Positions 12,660 through 25,019 of a stretch of 64,000 nt of DNA are shown piece by piece (position 1 is the first letter of the stretch; every line of letters starts with the position of its first letter). The stretch is from Channa striata. Lineage: Eukaryota > Chordata > Actinopteri > Anabantiformes > Channidae. The stretch covers positions 28,198,306 through 28,262,305 of the forward strand of contig CM065168.1 of the NCBI GenBank assembly GCA_033026295.1, in the 5' to 3' direction. The notes beneath the pieces are model-generated. The model saw only the letters and a program-made list of their open reading frames with translations. It ran no database searches and was not told where the DNA came from. The position numbers and the translations under genes are program-made.

Positions 12660-12852
12660 CTGGTCTCTTGTCCATTTTTCTCCCTCGACTGCCACATAGT
12701 CGAACCTTTGATATTAATATGAGGATCTGCTTCTGACAGAGCGACTTGTTGCTCTTCGGGCAGGGCTTGCGCTTGCTGGCGATCTGCCTGTTTGCCTGGG
12801 GGTCCTTGACCTCCCTGCGCTGGCGAATGAGGGAGCTGGCAAGTGCGGCCAT
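12660..12852 (-). CDS. fgf11: FGF homologous factor, first coding exon (FGF11-type, A isoform), 5' part of the gene only
   Basis: This exon encodes 64 residues plus the first base of a Gly codon. It starts MAALASSLIRQ, has a basic stretch with KRKPCPKSNK at about 27-36, then SLCQKQILILISKVRLCG at 37-54. These blocks are characteristic of the A-type N-terminus of FGF11 (FHF3); FGF12, 13 and 14 begin MAAAIAS instead. The ATG sits in a good context (A at -3, G at +4). The exon ends at a consensus donor, GTGAGT (bases 12659 to 12654), in phase 1. That is the expected place, just before the conserved PEPQLKG start of the beta-trefoil core in exon 2. FHFs are intracellular, non-secreted FGF relatives that bind the C-tail of voltage-gated sodium channels. 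The A-type N-terminus of this family can act as a long-term inactivation particle, and the basic stretch is a plausible nuclear signal. Exons 2-5 are not in the window. Whether it is the a or b teleost duplicate cannot be told. Confidence 0.9.
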
Positions 12853-14640
12853 CTTCCCAGCGCTGACCCTGCTGCCGCCTCACCAGCCTCTGGCGGCTCA
12901 GTGGCGCCCAGGTGTCGGGGGGTACCGTGGGCCACCCCCCTGCCCGCTCACCCAGGGCGACGGAGCACAGCTGGAGGACGGGTGCAGAGTGAAGTAGGAT
13001 GGACTGAAGTAGTGGTGGAAAAAGAAGAAGAGAACGGGAGGAATAAAGGGGAGGTGGACGAAAGAAGGGTGGATCCCTTAAAGGTCCTCCTTAAAAATAC
13101 AACTGGCACTCACTGAGGTGTGGACTGATGAGAGTTTGCCTATAAATGTCCTTCTGCTTGGGAGTAAGGTTCAGGTAAAGCCTTTGTTCCCCTGTTGGGA
13201 AAAATCATTTTGTTATCCAGCCAGTACTCTTGCACTGCAGCCAGTGTTCCCTGCCTCTGTCCCAGCCTGAGTGCACCCCCACCACCCTTCTGGAGATCCA
13301 GGGAAGTTTGATTCAATCCTGTCTGAATGGGGTTCATCAACTGAACCAGACCCAAACAAAAATTACATTTAGCCTTATTAGCCTGCTCAGTCCTGCAGAT
13401 CAGAAGGCAGATGTGATTCAATAGGACAAAAAGAGAAAAGCCCAAATACAAAGTCTCCAAAATGACAAAAGCGACACTGCCAGGACACACTGCAGCTCCT
13501 GTTCTTCTGGTTCCTCACTTGTACAATTTCTTTATCCAAACCAATGTCCGAGAAAGAGAACTGGAAGAAGTAGGGACCGTCCGACCGGAGGTATCAGCTC
13601 CACGAGATGGGACAAGGATGAGGGGATGCGGACGGACGACGCCGGACGAAGTGCGGCTTGTTCCCTTGTTGTCTTTCAAGCTGTCCTGGCATCACCCGTG
13701 CTTTTCCCCGCACCCTGAGAGGAAAAGGGAAACAGACAGAGGCTTGATACATCCAGCATTTCCCAGGGATAGAGGTGACATTCATGAACGAGAGAACGTG
13801 GGGATAAGAGAGACAGACAGGGACACAAAGAGAAAGAGAGAGACGGAGGGAGGGAGGGAGTCTATCTGTCCCCTCTGTCGGTTCACGCTCTCCAACTCCA
13901 ACTGAGCAGCGCGCGACACCACAGCAGAGCGCAGCGCCGTGTCCTTCAGCCACACACGCCGCCTCGCAGTTGTGGGAACGAGGGATGAATGAGCAGAGGG
14001 AGACAGAGAGGGACGGAGAGACGGGAGGACAGGAAGGGAGGGGAAAGGCAGAGGGGGATGCTGGCAGGAAGCCCGTGCCTTACGGTGGGTGCTGGATTCC
14101 CGGTGCTCATGCAAGTGTCCCAGTGATGGTGACAAGTAGTCCGGTGTGGTTCTGCAGGGTCCAGCTGCACAGTGTGAGTCTGTGTGTGTGTGTGAGAGAG
14201 AGAGAGAGACCTGGGAAAGTGTGTGTATCCAAAGCAGGACACCTCTCATCCTCAGCGCACATGTGAGAGGGTGTGTACGAGTGTGTGTCAGAAGCAATAA
14301 GTGTGGAGTTGTGAGAGTGTGTGATGGAGGCAGAGTGTGTATGTGTGTGTGTGTGTGAATGTAAGTGTGCGTGCAACTCTTGCTTGTCCCTGTTCACAGT
14401 GCATTACCAAGCGGTCGCTGGCAGCGTGCTTCACACGCTCTCTGTCCCTCCCTCCCTCCCTCCCCGTGTCTCTCTTCGCTCTCTATCAGGACTAGTTCCC
14501 TGAACCCTCCCCCTCCCTCCCTTTTCTCCTCCCCTACGTCCCTCGCAGCCCTCCTCGGATGTCTGTGATTCGAAGCCCCCGCCTCCCTTATCTCCACCAA
14601 TTCCCCTCATCGCCTCCCTCGTGCCATGTTGATTCCAGGC
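12853..14640 (-). promoter_or_regulatory. Putative 5' UTR and promoter region of the fgf11-like gene
   Basis: Immediately upstream of the ATG, on the gene's strand. It is richer in G+C and CpG than the surrounding DNA, notably at 13575-13660, 13900-13980 and 14500-14600. I see no TATA box. A GC-box-like CCCCGCC lies near 14576-14584 and a CCAAT motif near 14594-14599, which could mark a core promoter around 14450-14600. Purine-rich runs (13795-13862, 13970-14060) and a CT/CCCT-rich run (14435-14560) give strong strand asymmetry. The true start site and any upstream non-coding exon cannot be fixed from sequence alone. The frames that read through this region are low-complexity and not convincing proteins. 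Confidence 0.5.
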
Positions 14641-16844
14641 TGAGCAGGGCTGAGCCGGGCTGGGTCATCTGTCCGCTCCAGCCCGTCATGTCTGATGTCA
14701 TGTTGGGTTAAAGGAATCACGTAAGTGAGGTTGGCAGTGTGGTTCTGTGAGTTACAAAAACGATGTGGAAGTGCTGTGACACAGTTTGAGTCCGTGTGGT
14801 ACGTCACTGTCGGTACGTACAGTAACAAATCGCACAAACACATTTGAAGTCTTCGTGACTTCACTAATTCCAACCTGCAAGTGAAAAATATGTTTTTGCA
14901 CAAACGTATGAAAGCACCGTCAACTTGTCCGTCTACTGCATCCATGCATCTATCAAAAACGTACAAATCAGGTTCTTGCATAAAGCAGTCAGATGCAACC
15001 ATTAGCCGCCCAACGGGGGAACCACGTTAGCCTTCCTGTTGAAACCTCCTTCGTATCTAACAGACAAAGATTCACATACATTGTTCTCCACCTGAGCTTT
15101 TTGGATGAACCACCAAAGAAGCTTGAAAGATGTACAACTAATGAACGTTTGCAGGTTAGATACGACAGCTGAACAGCTGCTCAGCACCAGCATAATATAC
15201 ATTGTCCGTGTAGATGTTGGTGTGGTGGAGCAGCCTGTCAGGTGGGGGACACAAAAGGAGAATTCCTGATATTTTTCCAAAGGCTGTTTTTCTTAACAAA
15301 CGTTTACATTATTTGATGTTTTAACATTAAATCGGGGTGACTTCATTTTCCATTTTTTTGATCTTTAGTAGCACAGTGTGTCCGTCTGTGATCTGTTATT
15401 AAGCAGTTAGTCCACCATTTTGGTTCAGATCATAATATTACAATGACCTACCTATTGTTTTACCGTTAAATTCAGCCCCCACAAAAAGATGATGTCACCT
15501 GGAGGAGTTGGTATCATCTATTGTTACTGAAACGTAGTATGTGGTAGAGATGTTTCCATATAAGGTACTTTAGGTACCACTCACATTCACACGTACGCCA
15601 CAAGTTTAAACGTTCTAAATCACGTTGAGCTGATCAACAGTGATGCAGTGTCTGGGAGCAGGGCAACAGTCACGTTCGCAAAAGTCGAGTGAGCAAAATA
15701 GAAAAAGGAAAACATTCAACCCCAGTTACCCAAATACTCGCAGTAAATACCTAAACAGATCTAGGACATTTCAGAAGCTTTATGACTGGTCAACAACACG
15801 GCGAACGCCAGTGCTCTCACACAAGCTAGAAAACCCTTGTTGTGTCCTACTCACTGAGTTGGCAGAGAAACCAGCATCATCTACATTTGCAAGTGGCTCC
15901 TCTCCAGGCTTGGACTGAATCCATTTGGTCAGAACGTGGCTAATGCACATACTACAAGTCAGTTGTTCAAAGAAATTGTCCACCATCAGAGTCTTGGTGC
16001 GTGTAACGTGTGAGTAGAAGAGAACAGACAAGACGTTTGAGGGGAATCGGTTAAAAACATTTATATATCATTATATTACAGTGTTACTTCAAAAATAATA
16101 TTAAATATTTACCCCTTTTCTTTGGTAAAGTTTGGATCATATAAACACAAAGGTGTTTCACATGGTGTAACGTCACACCTTCACATTCTCGGAGCTGCTA
16201 GTGTTACTGTTAACACTCTTCACCGTTGCACATTTTTTAGTAGATGTGGATGTTGGCTTGGTGTTGTGTGTGGACTGACATCCGTGCAAAAGACCAAAAT
16301 AAAATCAATCCATCAAATCACCTCAGGAGCCTGAACCCGTCATTAAAAAAGGCAGCAGCAGCATCACATTTGGCTGGTAGCATGGAATGGATTTTATCAA
16401 CTTATGGCCAAAAATAAAGACACAGTAACACTACAAAACTGAAGCACATTAAACCAGAAGTACAATTTTTTTTTTATTTCCTCACTTGCCATATTTGTGT
16501 GATTGTTATTTTTAGTGTGTTTTCAGCACATTACTCATCAAAACAAGCCTCAGTTGGTAGTAGGGGCTCGTCAAGAGTAAGAATTCTCATGGAGTTGTGG
16601 TCAGTCTTTAAAGAAAGAAAAGGATGATTCCGCTCCTGTTCGTGATTAAAGGCTTAAATTGAACTGTGATGACAGCACAGCAACTGTGCCTCAGCCCCCG
16701 GAGCGGCAGCGTTCCCCTGAGGAAGCAAATGTAAAATGATCGCCGGATTCTGTGGTTCTAGGCAGCCCTGCTACTGGTGTCTCCCTCTCCTGTTCTGCTG
16801 GCCTTGCATGGAGCAAGAAGAGAAAACCCTGCAGGATTTCCCCA

Positions 16845-16878
16845 ACACACACACACACAGACACACACACACACACAG
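16845..16878. repeat. (CA)n microsatellite with one interruption
   Basis: Two CA runs separated by CAGACA. Confidence 0.92.
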
Positions 16879-17323
16879 TCACCTATCACTGCAGTTTTCT
16901 TAGCCGTTGAGTAATAGAATTATCTCTCTCATGTCGTGTCCTCTCACTGCACCATGATTTTTTTTTTTACCCAAGCCCCACTCAAGGGCATCCCCCACCC
17001 CTCTTCTACTAAGGCTACCACCTGTTCTCATTTTGGAAGTTACCCCACAATCTCCAGGTCCAGGTCCAGCTCTTAAATCACAGACTGGGCTGGTGCAGCG
17101 GCAAGTGGAAAATGGAAATGGGTGTAAATAAACAGACTGGTGGATCTCAATGAAGACATCAATCGGCACAAACGAGCCACAAAGACACAGTACAGAGGGT
17201 GGCTTGCCGGGGGTGGGGGCAGAATGTCCAAGGAGACAGATGACAACACTGGCCAAGACAAGAAGCAAAGACAGACAAACAAAGAGGGACAGAGCGGACC
17301 AGAAAGATATGGACTGAGTCATT

Positions 17324-17344
17324 TGTGTGTGTGTGTGTGTGTGT
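17324..17344. repeat. (TG)n microsatellite
   Basis: About 10 perfect TG units. Confidence 0.9.
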
Positions 17345-18547
17345 AAGTCTCCAAGTCCTGTTTGTGTACGTGTCCATGCACATGCGTGTCTGCACTAGTG
17401 TCATCCATGGGTGACTGGACATCAATCTCTTTTCCGATCGAGTCAGTTTCCATCGGAAATGCCACAGAGTGTGACACCATGACCGCTCCCCCTCAGCCAC
17501 AGGGCAGCCACAGTATTGTTTTCCATCCCGCCCACGCTTCGCCTTGTCTCCATCCCTCTGTCCGTCTCTCTCCACACTGCTCTCCTCATCCAGACAGACT
17601 GGCCCAGTTCTGTCTTCATGTCTCTCCTAGTCCAAGACTTTTTACAAAGGTCTTTGTTTGACACAACAGGCCAACAGGGTCAGAAATCAGGTACCAAATA
17701 CTGAACAATATCCCTACTGCCGGTGCTTCTCCCGATATTTTAAATTAGAATTATGCAACACTGGAACGATACAGAATGAGTCAGCTGGAGGCAGAAGTGT
17801 GTGTGAGAAGGTCTGTTACTACAGCACCCGTGTTGGGCCAATCACCTAAACTGTTTCTCCTGGGTATTTCTCCTACGGACGTTGGAGGAGAAATGGCATT
17901 TACAAAATGATTTAGACTCACGCAAAGCTGTTGCATATCATGATTACCATATATTAGCATCATCTAGCTAAACAACCCCCAAAAAAAATCCCCAACTGCT
18001 GCATCTCTCATCGTGTTACCCTTTTTATTTTTTCTGTGACACTGTAGAGGTGACTGCTCCTTCTTTGCTTTAAAGTCTAATCTCAGGTTCATTATGTAAA
18101 GGTGTGTTGGCTCATTTATTATTTCTAGCTCCAATGACCACGATTAAGGCTCTTTTTTCCTCCTCTTCCTCCACCTCCTACCACCATGCTTTTTCTGTCA
18201 ACATTAATAACAGCTCATGCATTAAAACCATTTATACATATTTAAATAATGAGGAGTGGACATCTGGCATGAATTATTTTTTGTTTGTTTGTTTTCTTGT
18301 GTTCCTCAAACAGATGGAAAGTATTAAGCAAGAAAAAAATGTAAAAGTAAGAAAAAAAATAAAAATGGTGCTTTGACGGTCACAATAAAGCAGCAGGCGG
18401 AATGGTGCAACATGAATTAAAGAACTATGTTGTCAAAAAAATCGAACAAAGAAAGGTTGCAGGAAATGTGCTTCTTGGAATGTTTAATGGTAATTTGCAA
18501 ATGTAAATGGTTGCATCTCTAGTGGGAGCATCCTTGAGCACATCAAG

Positions 18548-18823
18548 GCGACTGTGGCTCAGTTGGTAGCGCGGTCGTCCACCAATCCCACAGTTGTTGG
18601 TTCGATCCTCGGCTCCTCTGGTCACATGTCGAAGTGTCCTTGAGCAAGACACTGAACCCTGCTTAGTTGCTCCCGGTGAGCGTTGGCCAGCTGCATAAAT
18701 CCCCATCGGTGTATGAATGTGTGTGTGCTTGAGAGTGTGAATGGGTTGATATGAAGCAGTGTAAAGCGCTTTGAGTACCAACAGGTAGAAAAGCGCTATA
18801 TAAGTGCAGACCATTTATCAATA
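18548..18823 (+). mobile_element. tRNA-derived SINE, nearly full length
   Basis: The 5' part is tRNA-like: an A box in TGGCTCAGTTGGTAG (18555-18569) and a B box in GGTTCGATCC (18599-18608), spaced as in tRNA genes, which would give an internal RNA polymerase III promoter. A core follows with GAAGTGTCCTTGAGCAAGACACTG (split here as positions 18630-18653). The 3' tail has AAAGCGCTTTGAG and AAAGCGCTATATAAGTG, a LINE-type tail that is frequent in fish SINEs. The cloverleaf cannot fold as a working tRNA because the acceptor stem is missing. Confidence 0.85.
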
Positions 18824-18829
18824 GGGAAA

Positions 18830-21800
18830 CTGTTAAATGGCTGCTAGCAAAGGAGTTAATACATCATGTTAATAAATGGAAACTTTAAAGCACCTGTGAT
18901 CAATATTTTTAATCAAATGATAATGTAAAAAAATGCAGTGTGATGTATAAGGATTCTGCAGGAAATCGTTATCAAACATATCAGCTAACATATTTCTCTT
19001 ATCAGTTGGTAGAGACCAAAATATGGCTGGAAGAAAGTAAATGTTGGACGTAAATAGACCAGGAAGCCAGAAGGAAGAACAAGCGTTTGTGTAAATAAAC
19101 TGCAAAAATCTCCCATGTGCTGTTACTGGCTTCATTAAGAAGGACATCGACACAGTCTGCCTGGTCAACTCCATTCAAAGTATTGTGAGGGCAGGCAGAC
19201 CCACTTCTGGGCGGGGGTATCGGGAACGTTACTTGACATAGAGACAGGGAGAGGGCAGGGAATGTTTAGAAGCTAACAATGGTTCTTTTGATTTAACAAA
19301 GTAATCCAGAGAGTTTGGTGATTCATGCTGAAAATGCACAACAATCACGGAGTGCGTGGTCTTTATCAGATTCCACGGCATAAAGAAATGAACATGCTTG
19401 TAAAGTGTGGACAGAGGAATATAATATATACTGTAGCTCAGCATTTGGGATGTTGACATCACAAATTGCATAGCAGAAGCTGAGGGTGCTAACACATCCT
19501 GTCGGGACTTGATGTCACAGATAAATACTGTCAATGAAGATAGAAAACAAACAATGTAGTGTTGGTTTGTGTGTATGTGTATCTCCACATCACCTCAAAA
19601 TCCCTGGATGCAGCTGTGGATTACATGCTGGGAAATTGTGACTGAGCGGCACCGGTCTGGTCCCAGTAATGCAATAATGCTTTGTCCCTCGGTGTCAGTC
19701 AGTGCCTTTTAACCGGAAACAGACGAATATTAATAGGTTTCAAACTAGAATTGATATGCAGAGTTGGTCTGTGGGCGAATTTAATGAACACACACTGCAG
19801 GTCTGAGCCGTGTTGGTCTCCATAGATGTGGCAAATAAAACCCTTGATGACAGTAAGTGAGACTGGGACAGGACACCGAGGTGCGTATAACATGTGTTAC
19901 ATTGAATTCAGTGGCTTTTTTCTTGCAGTGTTTGTATTTCATTTTGAATGAAATGTTTTTTTTTTTTCAGTAAATCATGAATTTTTCTATAATTACTTTA
20001 CTTACTTTATTTGTCCCTATGGGGAAATTCACAACACAGAGATAAATATGTGGCTCATACTTCCCAAAACTGTCAAACCACCAGCCCTGTGATTATGCTG
20101 GACCCACTCTTCATCCTTGGCCTTTACGTTTAAACTAAACTCTGAATACCTAATGTACAGGGCTTGTAGATTGTCTTTCCGATCACTGCAGAGGAGAGTC
20201 CTGTAAACACAAGCACAGAAAATGTTCAATTAATCAATTAAGTCTATCGCAGTGTTTGAAGTGAACCGGTACCGTTCTTACATCTGCAGTGTCTTTACAT
20301 TCTCTTGTTATCAATGTGCTCTTGAAAATCATACACCTTGAATAATTGACCGGTTAGTTCTATTCTAAATGTTTATTAAAGAAAGAATTTATATGTGCTT
20401 CAACTATTTTCTGACCCTGAAAGTGGCCTTTGTCTTTGTGATTTGTAATTTGGTGCTAAGCACAGCGCGTGCAGCATAGGGGAGAATTTACCTCATGCTG
20501 GCCTTTACTTTCCTACAACTGGGAACTAAGATTAGTGAAACTAAGTCCATTTTGCGTTCACTGATGCAGCCAATCATAGAAACATGCAAGTAGGCAGCCA
20601 GAGGCCCAAACACAAGGAGCCACACATTTAGTCCCAGCTTTCCAAAACCCCAGCAGCCAGGCAGATGCAGCAGGCCCCTTAGAGCCAAGCTGTAATCTTG
20701 CCCAAAAATAAATTTGCCAGCCTCACAGTGACACAACAATAATGCCACATTACCCAAAGGGGCTGAGAATTTCTAAAAGAGGTGGAGCGAGGTCTCTAGG
20801 TTGAGTTTTACTGCACATTATAAAAATGACGAATGGAAATGTCTCACATTTTTAATCGTTCATTGAATTTTTTGCCTCTAATTGGCTGCTGTAAAACAAA
20901 AGGAAACTCTGCTGTCAGAACATGTGACGATAGCGTGAGAGCAACAGAGCATTTCCCTCCTTTCTCTGTCTGCAGAAAAAGACAAGTAACAAGACAGAAG
21001 AGCACATTAATGATTCAGTAAAGCGTGGGCCACAGAGCAGAACCAAAATGACACATAACGTAAGTATATATCATGTTAATATTAGATTTGCATAAATTTG
21101 TTGAGGGTATTTACCTGTTGTCTAATAAAAATAAAAATAAGTCAGAACTTGTTTCCTTGTTTTTCTTCTTCAACAACATATAGCAACATGTGAGATCACA
21201 GTAACATGCAAATGTCTTTTTTTGTACGAGCGGACAAACACACACTTCTTTTGCCTCGGGTCAACATGCTGTACTGTTAGGGGATTCAAGCTTTAATATC
21301 ATCAGTCATAAATATTGCACTAACCTCTGTCACCGTTCATTTAAGCAAAGCCAGACCTTGGTCTGTTTCGGTGGCCTTGTGTATAGCATGTAATGATGCA
21401 AGGTCAAGGTTGTGTTTCCTGCCTGGTGAAAGTAGTTATCTAGCAAGCCAATCACCTATCAGTGTTGTGAAACAATAGATATGATGGGATGAACGATGAT
21501 TTAAGACTGATTTGAGCTGAATGCTGCCGGGAAATGTTTATCAATGTAATCTCACCATTCAAGTAGCAAATATATAAATGTCGAACATATGAATAAAATA
21601 TTCATTGACAATATATATTTTTACAGCCAAAATATCTGATTTTGCAGGACAACATTCTGTTTGCTTGAATGTGGTTAAACTATTCTATGTTTAGACACTC
21701 GCAGTACTTGGTTAGGGTTGGACAAAAATTGTAGCCTGGCTTGTTAGCGAACAAATGAAGACAATATTCATTTGCTTTGCCTCCCACCCATCAGCACTTA

Positions 21801-22137
21801 CCTGATAAAGTGTCATGCATTCAGCAAATATGGTTCATTGCAACCTAATTATCTGTAAAAATGTATTCTCATGGATGGCTGCGGCTTAGTCGGTCAAGCT
21901 TGTCAAAGTGTTCTTGGGTGAGACTTTTGTGAATGTGATTTGGTTGTGACGACTGGTGGGAACTAGTTGGTCTAGTTGGTATGAAAGTCAGTCTGTGTGA
22001 AGATTCTAGTCTTTAGTCTTCACACCAAATCACCAGTAATCATTTCCAAAAAGATTTTTTAAACATGTTTGATTTACAGTTATCGGTGACAATGACGTCA
22101 CAGCTGAGGTTTTATCTCCAGAATTTACCGTTGTTCC

Positions 22138-22140
<3 letters not shown>
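18830..22140. other. Intergenic DNA, no gene seen
   Basis: Mostly unique sequence. A short piece at about 19995-20035 (TTTATTTGTCCCTATGGGG then AAATTC) resembles the 3' end of a fish LINE. 21875-21940 has a faint SINE-like stretch (GGCTTAGTCGGTCAAG then TGTTCTTGGGTGAGAC). No coding exon is recognised. Confidence 0.45.
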
Positions 22141-22173
<33 letters not shown>

Positions 22174-22196
22174 ATATATATATATATATATATATA
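22141..22196. repeat. Compound (GT)15-(TA)n microsatellite
   Basis: Fifteen perfect GT units (22141-22170) pass directly into about 12 TA units. Confidence 0.96.
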
Positions 22197-22537
22197 CATC
22201 TGTGTTTCCATTGCACTCGTGCTGCAGTAACTAATACATATGTTTTTCTGCCGCACCCATAAGTATAAAAACCTTTTCACAATATTATTAGCAAATTAGA
22301 AAAGTACATAAATCCAGCAGTACAGAAAGTATTTAGTATTTTTTACAGTACTGTGTAGACGTTTACGCTCATGCATCAAACACACATAAGAACAAAGAGG
22401 CTGAGACACCCAAAGAATCAAGCCAATTAATGCAGGATCCCAAAAGTCGCTACTACAACAAAGAATGAAAGTGATTCAGTTCAAAAGCCTCTCTGGCAAT
22501 CTATGAAACAATACACGGATCAAGGAACAGCCCTTTC

Positions 22538-22540
<3 letters not shown>

Positions 22541-22570
<30 letters not shown>
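22541..22570. repeat. (TG)15 microsatellite
   Basis: Fifteen perfect TG units. Confidence 0.95.
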
Positions 22571-22572
<2 letters not shown>

Positions 22573-23964
22573 TACCCATGCTGCTGAGTATACAATATGT
22601 CCAACAGGGTCGAGCTTGAACAGCAGTTGTTCCATCTGTGAACCAGTCACTTTCCGTTACAGTCACACGTACAGTCTAAATATGTGTACATTTGCAGGTA
22701 TAAGCACTAATATTCATGTGAGCGTAAAGACAAGTCTGGTCTCATCAGCAGATTCATTGATGTTTTGTTGAGGAGACAGGACACGACAACAAAGAAGCAA
22801 CACAGATTTAAAATAAATAAAGGAAAGAACAGAGATCCTGACATTTGGTCCAGAGACAGAAATGCTGACGAAGGGAAGAAGACACGAGGAGAAATGAAAA
22901 GAGGAGTGGGGACAAAAAAGAAAGAGAAGGGGAAGTTGACAAGGGACGGAGCATTAGACCCATTCAAAGCGACAACGAGATGACAGGAAAACTAGCGGCT
23001 CTGAATACTTTAGGAGCCACAGTGGAATGAGTAGGACACGGAGAGACTGAGCCGTTGTCTTTTGGAGATTCAACAGCAGAACTCAGCTCTGTGGGCTCCA
23101 GCAGCCCCACAGCCTCCGTTCTGTTCATTAGCGAGTTTCTTTAGCTCCTCGGAGACCTGCTGAAGAAGTGGGGTGAACACTCCTCTGGTTCAACTTTTTA
23201 CTGTACCACTGCCTCACTACGATTTTGGAAACAAGCTTTATTTTACAGTGTTGCATTTGATGATTTGTTACATAAAGGTATTACCAGCATTGTGTGTGTT
23301 GACGTGTGGTTTGCTTAGGCCTTTTCTCCTGAGTGATTAAGAGGGTGATGTACAGCACAGTGATGCCACATATTATTGCTGTCCAAACACTTTGAAAATG
23401 CTTCCACTTTTGGTGGAAGCTGGAAACTGAAAACAGTTATTGCGCGTCAACATAAGACTTTAACTGGAGAACTGCTGTATTCTGCGACACAGAATTTGTA
23501 CAGGTCTTAAACTTACTTTCTGCTTTGTTTTAGGAGAGCAAACAAGTCGTAAATGAGTAGCACTTCTCCACTTTACACTGCTACTCGTTCACACATTCAG
23601 AGACGAAATGGGACGCACTATCGCTGGCCTACAAATAATTTGGGGTTGATTGATTTCACACGCAACACTCTGGGAATAGTAGACTTTCTCCTGGGCCGCA
23701 GTGCAAGGCGTTCAGGCAGTTCATTAACACCAACCCAACCTCTGATGGTCTACATTATAACGTGCGTATTAACTTTGCATTCTTAATAATTCTGGCTAAC
23801 CTAAGGTAAGTACAAGCTGTAAAAAAAAAGTTATATCGGTGATTCAATCATTTCAAAATGTTGTGGAGACTCACTAGATATAATTGAACACAACATAATA
23901 CAAGAATAACCATACAACTATACGTTAGCAGCATTAGCAGTCTGGTTGTCACTAAATACTAATG

Positions 23965-24327
23965 GCAATGGAAAAGAAAAAATGGTTAGCTCTACTGCCA
24001 TATACAGTTTGTTGTGTGGGAATATCTGTGCTAATTTATGACCTATTTTTATCAAGCATGTGACATTTAAAATGTGACCTTTTTAGAACTGTTAAAGTGG
24101 ACTTACTTAGTCACTTTCCGTGATGATAATCTCATGATTTTGTAACAACTTCTACAGTCGTCAAAACTTCTAATAATATTAGATCCAAGTGGTAGAGGTT
24201 TGTCCACTGTTAAAGAGTGGACTTTCAAATTTGTTTTTTAGAGATTTTCATGACATGCATCATGTTTATGGAGTTTAGGGCAATTTCCCTTTTACAAGAC
24301 ACAATGCAATTGAGGTCAAATGGAAAA
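23965..24327 (+). repeat. Direct repeat pair, left member
   Basis: AAAAAATGGTTAGCTCTACTG near 23977-23997 and CAATTGAGGTCAAATGGAAAAA at 24306-24327 recur in the same order at 25020-25645. The sequence between the two matching blocks is not obviously alike. Confidence 0.5.
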
Positions 24328-25019
24328 AAAGGAGCAACAAAGTCAGACATGCTGTAGACTAGAACATGACCATGTTTAAAGTCTTAAGAAAATCTATTTT
24401 GTATTGTGACTGCATACATATATGTTGCCAAGGAATTTGTCCTCAGCACTAAATCCATCCCCCTGGGGGAGCAGTGGGTGATACCTGGGGAACCAGCTGT
24501 AGCATCCATTTGTGTGTTATCGAACCTAAACCTGGGACAACAGGAGTTTAGAATTCAACCTCCACGTGGAAAGCAAGGGGGAGGTAGACTGACCCGGCAA
24601 TAAACTTTCTTTATAAAACAATCCAGCTCTAGCCTCCCCAGGACCAGATAACACCAAAAAGAACTGAGTAAAACAAACAAACCACATCTGGCTTAAAGCC
24701 CCAAATTGACACTCATGCCATTAGCATAAATTTTGCCATGAGTCTTTTCATCTACCAGACCCAAGACTGTCTCTAACTCACTTGCAAATGACGTTCTTAT
24801 CAAGATGGTACCAGCAAAGGAATTTGCAAAACAACCATAAAACTTGGTGGTGAACCCCTAACAGAAAGACTTGGTTTGAACTCAACCCCAAAAAGGGACA
24901 AATCAGCTATCAAGCTTTATAAAACTCACACCAATGTGTTCAGAAGCAAATTTGGAACAATTAGACATGATACTGTCCTTTCTACGTTGAGGGAGTTATA
25001 AAATAAACATTTTAATTCA

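Larger units (their letters stand above)
14640..18540. other. Upstream intergenic DNA of the fgf11-like gene, no gene seen
   Basis: Unique AT-leaning DNA with CA/GT arrays at 16845-16878 and 17324-17344. A CRE-like TACGTCAC lies near 14801. No convincing exon is present; the open frames here lack family motifs and flanking splice logic. Confidence 0.5.

Noticed and set aside
12656..12935. Two alternative minus-strand frames overlapping the fgf11 exon
   Set aside because: They are out-of-frame readings of the exon; only the MAALASSLIRQ frame matches the FHF family and leads correctly to the donor.
13462..14568. Several open frames of 90-171 codons in the fgf11 5' region on both strands
   Set aside because: Low-complexity Arg/Glu or Ser/Leu/His/Thr products from purine/pyrimidine tracts; they overlap each other on both strands and carry no family motif.
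18548..18640. A genuine tRNA gene
   Set aside because: A and B boxes are present, but the acceptor stem cannot pair and the sequence continues into a SINE core and LINE-like tail.
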